A stretch of DNA of 27,525 nucleotides from Leadbetterella sp964423865 (GCA_964423865.1 CAYRGN010000048.1:1-27525), one strand, 5' to 3'. Shown: positions 16,801 through 22,436, numbered from the stretch's first letter. Translations and numbers: made by a program. The notes: generated by a model from the letters alone, not told the origin.

Positions 16801-17633
16801 CAAGCAACGCCCTGGGGGAAGATAAATATGCCGAACAAATTCGACTGGTGAAAAACCTTATTCAACAGCGGGAAAAATTGTTGGAACTTGAAAGGGAGGA
16901 ACGTAATAAAAAGAAGCCCGACAGGGAGCGACTGGAAGAACTTGCCGCCGAAAGAGATGAACTTCAAAGGCAGATTTTTGACATACAGAGAGATATCAAA
17001 GAGTCGGTACTCCAAACCTCCGTAAAAAGCCTGGCCCAGGAGCTTGGCGATGCTATTGTTAATGCTTTCGCAAAGGGTGAGGATGCAGCCGAAGCGTGGG
17101 GAGAAGCCGCAGACAGGGTTATTCAGAATGCGGTAAAGAAAGCTATAGTATTGAAAATTATTGAAAAGCCCCTTCAAAAGGCCGTGGATAACCTGTATAA
17201 AAATATGGGTTACAACGAGGACGGAACAGGGGAATTTGACGGAATCACAGATAGCGAGGCCCAGGAGTTCAGGGATAGCGTCGGGAATATCGGGAAGGCC
17301 GCTCAGGCCGCTATTGAAGCGACTGGAGACCTATTCAAGACCGATCCTACCCGCACCGGTCTTAGCAAAGGAATCGCCGGGCTTACCCAGGATCAGGGCA
17401 ATGAACTGAACGGGCGTTTTACCGCTATTCAGGGTCATACGTTTGTAATGATGAATAGCCTGGCCGGGATTCAGAAGTCTTTTGAGGATAGTAAAACTTT
17501 TGCAGCGATACAAGCTAAGCACCTGGCGAACATCGATACCAGCACCCAGGTTCTTCCGGCTATGATGAACGAAATGAAAACTATGCGGGTAGCTATTGAA
17601 GGGATACAGGAGAGGGGCGTGAAGATGCTTTAA
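13833..17633 (+). CDS. Phage tail tape-measure-like protein, 1266 aa
   Basis: In tailed phages the tape measure sets tail length and helps DNA entry. Here the N-terminus (I-Y-F-Q-I-G-L-D-T-A-K-L-K) is followed by long coiled-coil stretches at about 84-190, a module at about 255-321 (M-G-L-Q-E-L-S-S-T-L..., then T-L-Y-T-A-A-L-T-R-L) with a hydrophobic helix at about 299-321, more helical Lys/Glu-rich segments at about 330-850, and a glycine-rich hydrophobic patch (G-Q-M-A-G-G-I-V-Q-M-V-V-G-V-V). The 255-321 module is one I associate with Bacteroidota tape measures. The frame is intact over 3.8 kb. It is the only virion-type gene in the element. A second copy of its 3' end survives at 25831-25943. 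Confidence 0.85.
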   Translation: MLGNHEGGIYFQIGLDTAKLKSDAFAAEKILKGLGDQATLEGGKLSAFQQGFNRAKIELDALAASAIKSGSGVQRFFAHLSQDIAHQREIVKSLEADFKVFNKQITNTAPGQVKQELIKERRALRQELDAEKGALAALEEASKRMSSGYSELNRQLRFLQAEMIRLEQAGERDTQQFRELEAEAARLKNSISGISKTVRGAANSGSAFKGLTEGLRAVSGAFAASTGVMALSTGGSENLQRIQVRLQSAIAMTMGLQELSSTLDKNSTFQTVTLTRAKTLYTAALTRLTAALGGSAVAAKALMGTLTLGLSVAVGAVISMWDRYSAKQEEASRKLQERLSLERNARETMIQARLEMENNIRSIETFTGTKEQEKQKIKELNKEYGETFGYFKTLSEWYDTLVGKGDAYIESLYLQAKAKALLTKAVEAENKVREIEETPAGNFTTLGDRVGKRFSAGPFKRLSTDQINKEAKAEARKEAETAAKAYREEWEDTMDRVNSIATLNDLGGHQEPSKGRSKGKKKDDPFIKGLEERKKKYAEYAAWVNSTDEEIRNSTGKEFEKILKDGNSFLEYLKKQRDALLAVDKRSPEQSKQLTQLRTYIVDVEGETEIGRYEKNLQELIKGEDDLIKKLTAVKKLREEINDADPLKAQKVEMLDKESGNLAAELITAEKSAMENTFKTYAGHLTEKLEFDSQYFANKARIQSKINSASNAEELAAYTQMLVNLNKKRDELAITPEEKEYNELLTSYQGFEEQRKAISEKYDKEIAQARAKNNADLEKKIAAKRDREIGKALMTELAGSDKWGKLFTDMDNMSRKQIQALLDEFEKNKDKLTVGLDSESLEKLKKQLKEAEKIVTKNNPFGQLAQAIKDYKEGNGDIEKVGESLGKAANTTGEIFDQVTSGLEQMGVVADKSTKDLLKAVSETVNGIGNAIQGYFSGNYGQMAGGIVQMVVGVVKLMDTQTRKAEKQIEDISVQLQRLETLYSRIQYRASNALGEDKYAEQIRLVKNLIQQREKLLELEREERNKKKPDRERLEELAAERDELQRQIFDIQRDIKESVLQTSVKSLAQELGDAIVNAFAKGEDAAEAWGEAADRVIQNAVKKAIVLKIIEKPLQKAVDNLYKNMGYNEDGTGEFDGITDSEAQEFRDSVGNIGKAAQAAIEATGDLFKTDPTRTGLSKGIAGLTQDQGNELNGRFTAIQGHTFVMMNSLAGIQKSFEDSKTFAAIQAKHLANIDTSTQVLPAMMNEMKTMRVAIEGIQERGVKML

Positions 17634-17658
17634 ACTTTTTATGTGGTATTATTGAATA

Positions 17659-17696
17659 ATAAAGGGCTGGGCGATTGTCCGGTCTCTTTTTTTTAA
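17659..17696 (+). terminator. Intrinsic terminator after the tape-measure gene
   Basis: A GC-rich stem (GGGCTGG pairing with CCGGTCTC, including G-U pairs) around loop GCGATTGT is followed by eight T. It separates convergent transcription from the minus-strand toxin gene. The related remnant at 25912-25944 keeps the hairpin with paired base changes (CTGG/CCGG to CCGG/CCGG), which supports a selected structure. Confidence 0.8.
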
Positions 17697-17703
17697 TGGT
17701 TAT

Positions 17704-18153
17704 TTAGTTATTGGTAACTTTTTTTGTTAACCAAAACTTATGTGACTTATCAAGAAATACGACATAGAAGGTATCTTGCAAGATATGACCCGCAATAATA
17801 GCTGAGCCTGTTATGTGTATTCTGGCCCACAGCGCATCTTCAGGAACCATTGAAGGATACTCAAAACGAGTCTTTTCCCTTGGGGGAAACCCATTGTAGA
17901 TTGTAAATTTATCACCATCTACTTGCTCTCTTAAGGGCCTACAGCAATATCCCTGAAGAACCTCCATCATCTTTGACAATAAACCAACTTTTTGCCAATC
18001 CCTAAATGCGGAACCAAACTTTTGAGACGTATCAAGATACTGAAAAGACACCTTAAAATTCTCGAAATTAGTATTTTTTAGCGTCTTTTTAGCCTCTAAG
18101 GTTTCTGAAATTATCGATTTAGTTTTATGCTTTTGCAGTCTAGGCGCCGCCAT
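17704..18153 (-). CDS. Putative toxin partner of the Panacea antitoxin
   Basis: The 149-residue basic protein overlaps the 3' end of the upstream Panacea-domain gene by 14 bases, the usual arrangement for a toxin-antitoxin pair. The C-terminal strand pattern (A-L-W-A-R-I-H-I-T-G, then D-T-F-Y-V-V-F-L-D-K-S-H-K-F-W) resembles the end of RelE/ParE-like folds, where the last strands read R-I-x-G...F-Y-V-x-x-x-D..H, so an RNA-cleaving toxin is possible. Panacea antitoxins pair with many unrelated toxins, so the family of this one is uncertain. The identity as toxin rests on gene order and overlap. Confidence 0.62.
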   Translation of the reverse strand: MAAPRLQKHKTKSIISETLEAKKTLKNTNFENFKVSFQYLDTSQKFGSAFRDWQKVGLLSKMMEVLQGYCCRPLREQVDGDKFTIYNGFPPREKTRFEYPSMVPEDALWARIHITGSAIIAGHILQDTFYVVFLDKSHKFWLTKKVTNN

Positions 18154-18634
18154 TTAACTCTGCTTTGTAGTAGTTCCTCATAGTCTCCTTTGAGATTTTA
18201 ACCGCACACCTGTCCCCTGGGGCATATCCCTTTCTAGCTTCATTCCAAGGATATTCTTTGTGCGTTGCAGTTTCAAGCTCTAATCCAGTCCAAGTAGATA
18301 GTTCGGAAAGAACATCTGTTAAGAGTTGCATTTGGTCATTATTTAATGATGATTTTATAGTCCTCTCTGGATTGTGTCCTCCATTAAAACCTAAGTCGGC
18401 ATAAAGTAATGAATCTCCTTTTAAGTTATTGAATACCTCTCTACAAACCGGCCCGTGAGCCCACGCCTCAAACTGCTCCGGAATTAAGCTGGTATCAAAG
18501 TAAGCTAAATGATAACTCTCACAATAGTAGAGTAATTTTTGTAATTTCAGGTGGGACATAGGCCCGTATTTTTGTAGAATATAATCTGCAAGTAACTGCG
18601 CATTTAGCGTACCTATAACTTTAATAGTCTCCAC
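18140..18634 (-). CDS. Panacea-domain (DUF4065) antitoxin
   Basis: The 164-residue product matches the Panacea/DUF4065 (SocA/GepA-like) domain: A-D-Y-I-L, then M-S-H-L-K-L-Q-K-L-L-Y-Y-C-E-S-Y-H-L-A-Y near residues 26-45, and F-E-A-W-A-H-G-P-V-C near 57-66, which are the diagnostic motifs. Panacea is a promiscuous antitoxin domain that neutralises diverse toxins by direct contact. The start is GTG at 18634; no nearer ATG keeps the N-terminus. An inverted pair of CTGTTGTGG half-sites overlaps the start and the promoter, so the operon is probably autoregulated. Such modules act in plasmid or phage maintenance and in anti-phage defence. Confidence 0.86.
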   Translation of the reverse strand: METIKVIGTLNAQLLADYILQKYGPMSHLKLQKLLYYCESYHLAYFDTSLIPEQFEAWAHGPVCREVFNNLKGDSLLYADLGFNGGHNPERTIKSSLNNDQMQLLTDVLSELSTWTGLELETATHKEYPWNEARKGYAPGDRCAVKISKETMRNYYKAELNGGA

Positions 18635-18687
18635 AACAGGAAATGTTTATAAATTTCATTCAAGTGTTCTAAAATATACTGTTGTGG
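18631..18687 (-). promoter_or_regulatory. Promoter/operator of the Panacea module
   Basis: CCACAACAG (18631-18639) and its inverse CTGTTGTGG (18679-18687) are 39 bases apart. The right half-site touches a TATATTTT promoter-like -7 on the minus strand (18678-18671). The left half-site covers the GTG start. This is a good candidate for autorepression by the antitoxin or complex. Confidence 0.5.
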
Positions 18688-18835
18688 GACTTTTGAAAAA
18701 CACAGATGTAATTCAAATAGTTTCAACAGTAAATAGATTGAATACGGTTGTACATTATAAATCGAATATAACGTACTGATATCCAGCTATATCGCATTTC
18801 GCACCCTACTTGATTTTCCCTATATTCGTTCCACC

Positions 18836-19066
18836 TCAATATTTATCGTATTCCTCCTTAGTTATGTAGTCAATATTGGTTTCAATGATAACATCGTAAA
18901 CCCTTTTATTGTGTGCGTCGCTAGTGGCCCGAAACTCCTTTCCTCCTTTGAGTTTGAAGTATATTCCATCTCCGTTAACCTGCTTGAACGCAGCGTCCTC
19001 AAAATCATCTTTGAAATAGATAACATCTTTGCCGGGGTTTTCCCGGATTAGCTTATTTGAAATCAT
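18836..19066 (-). CDS. Small hypothetical protein, 76 aa
   Basis: This is the last gene of the minus-strand operon led by the HTH regulator. The acidic product has predicted beta-strands (D-V-I-Y-F-K-D-D-F, G-I-Y-F-K-L-K-G-G-K-E-F) and ends I-T-K-E-E-Y. It starts six bases after the upstream 69-aa gene. I do not recognise a named family. The 200 bases between it and the Panacea operon hold AT-rich sequence with no gene that I can see. Confidence 0.65.
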   Translation of the reverse strand: MISNKLIRENPGKDVIYFKDDFEDAAFKQVNGDGIYFKLKGGKEFRATSDAHNKRVYDVIIETNIDYITKEEYDKY

Positions 19067-19072
19067 AATACA

Positions 19073-19282
19073 CTACCTTATAGGTGCAAAAACCAATGCC
19101 CTTACCTGGCCCTTTAGGAGCTGGGTGTGCTTATTTTCCCCGCTCATTATCTGCTCCGGAATATTTCCGTCTTTAAAAGCCGGGCAGTAGTAGTTTCCCT
19201 GGTAATGCATACACTTTTCGCAGGAAGATCGGTAGATATTAAATATTTGGTGCCGGTCATCGATGAATATTGTGTTTTCCAT
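19073..19282 (-). CDS. Small cysteine-containing protein, 69 aa
   Basis: The product has a compact C-x-x-C-x(8)-C pattern (S-C-E-K-C-M-H-Y...Y-Y-C-P-A-F) that could bind a metal, followed by D-G-N-I-P-E-Q-I-M-S-G-E-N-K-H-T. That C-P-A-F...I-P...I-x-x-G-E...H-T pattern is familiar to me from small uncharacterised proteins in many bacteria and phages, with no assigned function. The ATG at 19282 overlaps the regulator stop (TGATG), so the two are translationally coupled; a GTG one codon earlier is an alternative. Confidence 0.7.
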   Translation of the reverse strand: MENTIFIDDRHQIFNIYRSSCEKCMHYQGNYYCPAFKDGNIPEQIMSGENKHTQLLKGQVRALVFAPIR

Positions 19283-19557
19283 CACAGAACAATAACCTTT
19301 TTGCTGTCTATATTACCCACCTGTACAAGGTTATCCCCCTGCTTCATATAAATAGGCTCCAAGGCCTCCGCTTCTTTGGTTGAAATAAACAGATCCTTCA
19401 CATCCACATCCAGGGCGGAGGCGATCTTTAATAAGGTTTCAACAGTTGGGTTTCCGTTTATCATTTTATTAAGTCCAATTGTCGACAAACCCAATTTAAA
19501 GGCTAATTCAACCTGACTAGAACCTTTCTCTTTTAGTATTTCCTTTATCCTTAACAT
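19282..19557 (-). CDS. XRE/Cro-type repressor
   Basis: The 91-residue product is a lambda-repressor-like helix-turn-helix protein: R-I-K-E-I-L-K-E-K-G-S-S-Q-V-E-L-A-F-K-L-G-L-S, then T-I-G-L-N-K-M-I-N-G-N-P-T-V-E-T-L-L-K-I, followed by A-L-D-V-D-V-K-D-L-F. A short C-terminal tail (K-V-I-V-L) may dimerise. The ATG at 19557 is chosen because the upstream promoter (TAATTTTG, 19586-19579) lies only 22 bases away; the frame is open to 19611. It is divergent from the operon at 19707 and sits beside repeated GTTTAAT sites, so it is the likely switch repressor of the element. Confidence 0.85.
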   Translation of the reverse strand: MLRIKEILKEKGSSQVELAFKLGLSTIGLNKMINGNPTVETLLKIASALDVDVKDLFISTKEAEALEPIYMKQGDNLVQVGNIDSKKVIVL

Positions 19558-19578
19558 TGTTGTATGATGTTTATGGTA

Positions 19579-19702
19579 CAAAATTAAACAATAAAGTTTA
19601 ATGTTCAACAAAATAAATATACAAATATGTTTAATAAAATTTGGAACATATTATATTTATGTGTTATATTTGTGGTATAATAATTAAATATAAAAGTTTA
19701 AT
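19579..19702. promoter_or_regulatory. Divergent promoter/operator switch with GTTTAAT repeats
   Basis: Two opposed promoters are visible. On the plus strand TTTG (19640) and TATATTTG (19665-19672) point to the 19707 gene. On the minus strand TTTG (19612-19609) and TAATTTTG (19586-19579) point to the repressor. Both have the two boxes starting 25-26 bases apart. GTTTAAT occurs at 19596-19602, 19629-19635 and 19696-19702, and its inverse ATTAAAC at 19583-19589, forming a palindrome with the first. These are probable repressor operators in a lysogeny-like switch. Confidence 0.7.
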
Positions 19703-19706
19703 AATC

Positions 19707-19913
19707 ATGAACATTTTACCAATCGACCGTCTTCAAAGAATAGCCCGTAATGTTAATGCGATGGAAATCCAAAGCAATCCCCGGGATCATAAGTACTGGC
19801 GCAGCGTGTATGCCCGGATATCAAGGGTCACAAGACAGTTAGACGAAAACAACAGGGCGGCCCTACTCCCGATGTGTGACCTGCAAAAAGCAAAGTGCTT
19901 CAATCTTGTCTAA
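19707..19913 (+). CDS. Small hypothetical protein, first gene of the early-type operon
   Basis: From the ATG at 19707 the product is 68 residues: basic, helical, beginning N-I-L-P-I-D-R-L-Q-R-I-A-R-N-V and ending with two cysteines (M-C-D, K-C-F). The promoter at 19665 fixes this start, since an upstream in-frame ATG (19641) would precede the transcript. Being first behind the switch, it could be a Cro-like or anti-repressor product, but no HTH is obvious. Confidence 0.6.
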   Translation: MNILPIDRLQRIARNVNAMEIQSNPRDHKYWRSVYARISRVTRQLDENNRAALLPMCDLQKAKCFNLV

Positions 19914-19922
19914 AGTACAAGC

Positions 19923-19942
19923 GGAGGCCCTTCGGGGTCTCC
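19923..19942 (+). terminator. TTCG-tetraloop hairpin between operon genes
   Basis: GGAGGCCC-TTCG-GGGTCTCC forms an eight-pair stem (one G-U) capped by a very stable UUCG tetraloop, ten bases after the 19913 stop. No T-run follows, so it may be an attenuator, RNA-stability element or processing site rather than a full terminator. Confidence 0.5.
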
Positions 19943-19945
19943 TGG

Positions 19946-19970
19946 AAATAATTCTTTATCTAAAATCAAA
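19946..19970 (+). repeat. 25-bp leader repeat, copy 1
   Basis: This 25-bp AT-rich sequence is identical to 20339-20363. Both copies lie directly ahead of a start codon (12 and 5 bases before the ATG). It contains TTCTTTATCTAAAATC and probably acts as a shared translation leader or regulatory site. Confidence 0.85.
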
Positions 19971-19982
19971 AAAATCAAGAAA

Positions 19983-20336
19983 ATGAAAAACCAAATTATT
20001 CCTAATGCGGAGATAATTCCCGCCTCCGAATACCTTAGCGGTGATGTTTGTTATTTTCAAGTACGTGGCGAAAACCTCGAACCTGATATCAGTCGGGGAA
20101 GTTACGTAGCGGCAAAGAAAGTTATAGGGTGGCAAGATTACTTTGGTTACGGTTACTTCAATGTAGTAATTCTCGTTGATGGGCGGACACTTTTTAAAAA
20201 GATCACAAAATCAAAAGAGGATCCTCTGAGGAATGTATTATGCGTTTCATACCACCCGGATTTAATTGAACAAGAGTTACCGAGACATCTAATCCAGGAG
20301 GTTTATAGAATAGTTGGTCAAGTCAAATTCTTTTGA
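19983..20336 (+). CDS. Degenerate S24 (LexA/UmuD-like) fold protein
   Basis: The 117-residue product has the S24 peptidase fold pattern without a DNA-binding domain: G-D-V-C-Y-F-Q-V-R-G-E-N-L-E-P-D-I near residues 20-36, then G-S-Y-V-A-A-K-K, and the lysine-containing strand G-R-T-L-F-K-K-I at 67-74. Active S24 proteins have a catalytic serine in G-D-S-M; here that place reads G-E-N-L, with Asn31 instead of serine, so self-cleavage is unlikely. Candidate lysines K72/K73 remain. It may bind the repressor or a host S24 protein as a decoy or anti-repressor; that is inference from its place behind the switch. Confidence 0.72.
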   Translation: MKNQIIPNAEIIPASEYLSGDVCYFQVRGENLEPDISRGSYVAAKKVIGWQDYFGYGYFNVVILVDGRTLFKKITKSKEDPLRNVLCVSYHPDLIEQELPRHLIQEVYRIVGQVKFF

Positions 20337-20338
20337 CC

Positions 20339-20363
20339 AAATAATTCTTTATCTAAAATCAAA
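20339..20363 (+). repeat. 25-bp leader repeat, copy 2
   Basis: This is identical to 19946-19970 and lies five bases before the ATG of the 20369 gene. The perfect identity between otherwise unrelated genes suggests recent duplication or strong selection. Confidence 0.85.
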
Positions 20364-20368
20364 CAATC

Positions 20369-20725
20369 ATGAAAGAACAATTAAACAGTAACGAGATCGA
20401 GGTAACGAAAATAGATTCCATTGTCTGTGGCATTAATAGACTCTATCACGATAACGACCCCTTTTTTGAGGTCAAAGATATTGTGGATACAATGAATGAG
20501 GTACTCCGGGAATACACAGCTCTTAGGGTTGTTATGAACGAAGTAGCTGACTGCTTAAATGTTGAAACAGGCGATCAGGTAACAGAAGATCGTATAAAGA
20601 AGGCGGTTAATATCATTGATAATGCTTCCGTATGTAGCCCGGATAGCATTAAAATAATCTCGTGGAATCATCATTTTGAACTACTGGTCGAGGTATTAAA
20701 TATAGTATCATTTTTTAAAAAGTAA
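20369..20725 (+). CDS. Hypothetical protein, 118 aa
   Basis: This acidic, mostly helical soluble protein (E-V-K-D-I-V-D-T-M-N-E-V-L-R-E-Y-T-A-L-R) has three cysteines spread along its length. No family is recognised. It lies in the plus-strand operon behind the regulator switch, with the duplicated 25-bp leader. Early phage genes at this place often encode host-takeover or recombination accessory factors, but nothing here identifies one. Confidence 0.62.
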   Translation: MKEQLNSNEIEVTKIDSIVCGINRLYHDNDPFFEVKDIVDTMNEVLREYTALRVVMNEVADCLNVETGDQVTEDRIKKAVNIIDNASVCSPDSIKIISWNHHFELLVEVLNIVSFFKK

Positions 20726-20730
20726 CAATC

Positions 20731-20967
20731 ATGAAAAACGAATTAGTTAACCCGGAGTTAGTTAAGTTTTATGTTGAATTAAGAGATCTTGCCGATAGAT
20801 TTGATGCCTTAACGAATGATTATCAGACCTATGAAGAACCTTTAAAGAAAGAGGTTATAGAGTCGGCTAATGCGTTTAGTGAAGTATCTTATCACCTATC
20901 CGAATTGATAAATGCAGACATTATGCAACGGGCCAAAAACGTACCAAGCAATCACCAAAACCAATAA
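20731..20967 (+). CDS. Small helical hypothetical protein, 78 aa
   Basis: The product is predicted to be two or three helices (L-V-K-F-Y-V-E-L-R-D-L-A-D-R-F-D-A-L) and is acidic. It begins six bases after the upstream stop and is followed at four bases by the next start, so it is clearly in the same operon. Function is unknown. Confidence 0.62.
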   Translation: MKNELVNPELVKFYVELRDLADRFDALTNDYQTYEEPLKKEVIESANAFSEVSYHLSELINADIMQRAKNVPSNHQNQ

Positions 20968-20971
20968 GACA

Positions 20972-21241
20972 ATGAAAAATCAAACGATCGGCTTTAAGCC
21001 GTCTTTTCTTAACCAGTCGGAAGATTCAAGTCCTTTTGTTGAGGGTAGCGAAAGCCTACCCGAGAATAAATATTTCATTGCGTTCACAGATTCTGTGCGG
21101 GGGTTTGTGGATAACCACATGAAAGGTCAACTCAATGCCCTTTTACTGCTCGAAAAGGAAATAGAGGCTTTATCTACTTTATACGCAAAAGATAAAGAGG
21201 ATTTAATTAAATGGTACAGACAAGTAAGGGGCATTAAATGA
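20972..21241 (+). CDS. Hypothetical protein, 89 aa
   Basis: From the ATG at 20972, which avoids a 56-base overlap with the previous gene (the frame is open to 20912), the product begins K-N-Q-T-I-G-F-K-P-S-F and has a C-terminal helical region (A-L-L-L-L-E-K-E-I-E-A-L-S-T-L-Y). It is followed by a 61-base leader with a CTCCT/AGGAG inverted pair before the XRE gene. No family is recognised. Confidence 0.6.
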   Translation: MKNQTIGFKPSFLNQSEDSSPFVEGSESLPENKYFIAFTDSVRGFVDNHMKGQLNALLLLEKEIEALSTLYAKDKEDLIKWYRQVRGIK

Positions 21242-21302
21242 AACTACTCCTACACCTACGTGATCAGGAGCAGGAGCGCGAAAAGACTAATAAACTATAG
21301 CA

Positions 21303-21584
21303 ATGTCGTTACTCTCTGATAATATGCGTTATCTACGAACCCGGTTAGATTTGCCTCAACGGGTCGCAGCGGAACATCTCGGGATCACCCGGGGCCGGTA
21401 TGCTAAATACGAAGATGGTATGACTGAACCGCCTATTGAACTGTTGGTAAAGATCTCACGCTATTTTCATGTGAGTATAGACCTGCTGGTTTCGGTCGAT
21501 ATCAGGCGCACACCGATAAATGAAATGACACCTACGCCGGTGCCGACCTTGTGCGAACTGAAGAGTTGTACCGTAAAGGAGTAA
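21303..21584 (+). CDS. XRE-family transcriptional regulator
   Basis: The 93-residue product has a clear lambda-repressor-like helix-turn-helix at about residues 7-62: M-R-Y-L-R-T-R-L-D-L-P-Q-R-V-A-A-E-H-L-G, then I-T-R-G-R-Y-A-K-Y-E-D-G, and P-P-I-E-L-L-V-K-I-S-R-Y-F-H-V-S-I-D-L-L. The C-terminal tail is short and unstructured, so it lacks a sensor domain. It closes the plus-strand operon, with a strong terminator 40 bases on. It may act as a second (Cro-like) regulator of the switch or bind the adjacent repeat region. Confidence 0.85.
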   Translation: MSLLSDNMRYLRTRLDLPQRVAAEHLGITRGRYAKYEDGMTEPPIELLVKISRYFHVSIDLLVSVDIRRTPINEMTPTPVPTLCELKSCTVKE

Positions 21585-21622
21585 AACTATAGGTAAAGAG
21601 TTCAGTACTGATCCAGCAGCTT

Positions 21623-21659
21623 TAAGGGGTGAGCGTTTCGTTCACTCCTTTTTTTTACC
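21623..21659 (+). terminator. Intrinsic terminator after the XRE operon
   Basis: A ten-pair stem (AAGGGGTGAG with TTCACTCCTT, two G-U pairs) around CGTTTCG is followed by eight T. It ends the 19707-21584 operon and separates it from the gene-free right end of the element. Confidence 0.85.
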
Positions 21660-21832
21660 TTAAATCTTTGACAATCAGCCGGCGCCTTTTAAATTCAGAA
21701 GTCAATCGATAACCCTACACAGCTCCGGGCTAACTTAACGGAAGGGAATATTTAAGTGCAAACAGGTAGCATTTTGCCCACAATTCCGGTTACATAACAG
21801 GAGTTATTCACCCCCATATCAGGCACCTATCC

Positions 21833-22086
21833 AGGGATGTCGTGTTTCACGACACCCTAACAGGTCGGTTATTGACCTTAATAACGGTTGGAAACTGTTT
21901 ATTTCAGGTCGTTTGAACGGGAACAGGACTGCCCAAAGTTTGGCAGTCCTCTCTGTATCATGCCCTGCACAGTTTTGTGCAGGGGTTGCCCAAAATTGGG
22001 CAGGGGTAGGATGAGGTAATTTGTACTGACCCCATAGCTGGGGGGAGTAAGATGGTTAACCAAATGGTCGGCCGAATTTTCGGCCG
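21833..22086. other. Cluster of nine hairpins or palindromes in a gene-free region
   Basis: About 1.1 kb from 21585 to the right attachment core contains no intact gene. Within it, short inverted repeats follow each other closely: 21833-21858 (TGTCGTG-TTT-CACGACA, extended by AGGG/CCCT with a bulge), 21862-21878, 21883-21899, 21925-21950 (AGGACTGCC with GGCAGTCCT), 21963-21984 (CCCTGCACA-GTTT-TGTGCAGGG), 21987-22002 (TGCCCAA-AA-TTGGGCA), 22030-22043, 22053-22062 (TGGTTAACCA) and 22069-22086 (CGGCCGAA-TT-TTCGGCCG). All differ in sequence. Plausible roles are a replication origin, a packaging or transfer site, or a structured RNA. Confidence 0.75.
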
Positions 22087-22100
22087 GTCTCTAAAATTCG

Positions 22101-22270
22101 AAATTGCACAAAATTGCACACTTTTAGACAAAAAAAAAGATTAGTTCCGGTACAAAACCGGACAGTTTTCGACTAAAAAAGAGAAGTGACAAATCGGACA
22201 CAATCGGACACTTTTCGACAAAAAAAGAAAGGTAACAAAAGGTAACAGTTTTTGACAAAAAAAAGAGAGG
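22101..22270. repeat. Four-unit nested repeat array with unit-specific doubled words
   Basis: Four units start at 22101, 22145, 22191 and 22228. Each has two adjacent 10-mers of the form AAA-NNNN-ACA, then (C/G)TTTT-N-GAC, an A-run and GA. The tetramer is TTGC in unit 1, CCGG in unit 2, TCGG in unit 3 and GGTA in unit 4, and it is doubled within its unit. Units 1 and 4 have two identical 10-mers (AAATTGCACA and AAAGGTAACA); units 2 and 3 are slightly degenerate in the first or second copy. The 10-bp pitch is one DNA turn. It is not a classical iteron array, since words differ between units. Confidence 0.85.
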
Positions 22271-22436
22271 TGAAAATTCGAGCGTAAAAATCCTCAAAAT
22301 CGGAGTTTTCGGAGTCTATTAAAAAGGGCTGAAAGCGAGTTTTGCAAGGCTATAAAAAAGGGCCTCCACAATCCAAACCTTACGAAACCTGACGATATGG
22401 CGAAAAACTATCGGGATTGGGCAGCCCGCTCAATGG

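Noticed and set aside
22101..22270. CRISPR-like array
   Set aside because: Units are only 37-46 bases apart, lack a constant repeat of CRISPR length with unique spacers, and no cas gene is present. The variable part is a doubled tetramer inside a constant frame.
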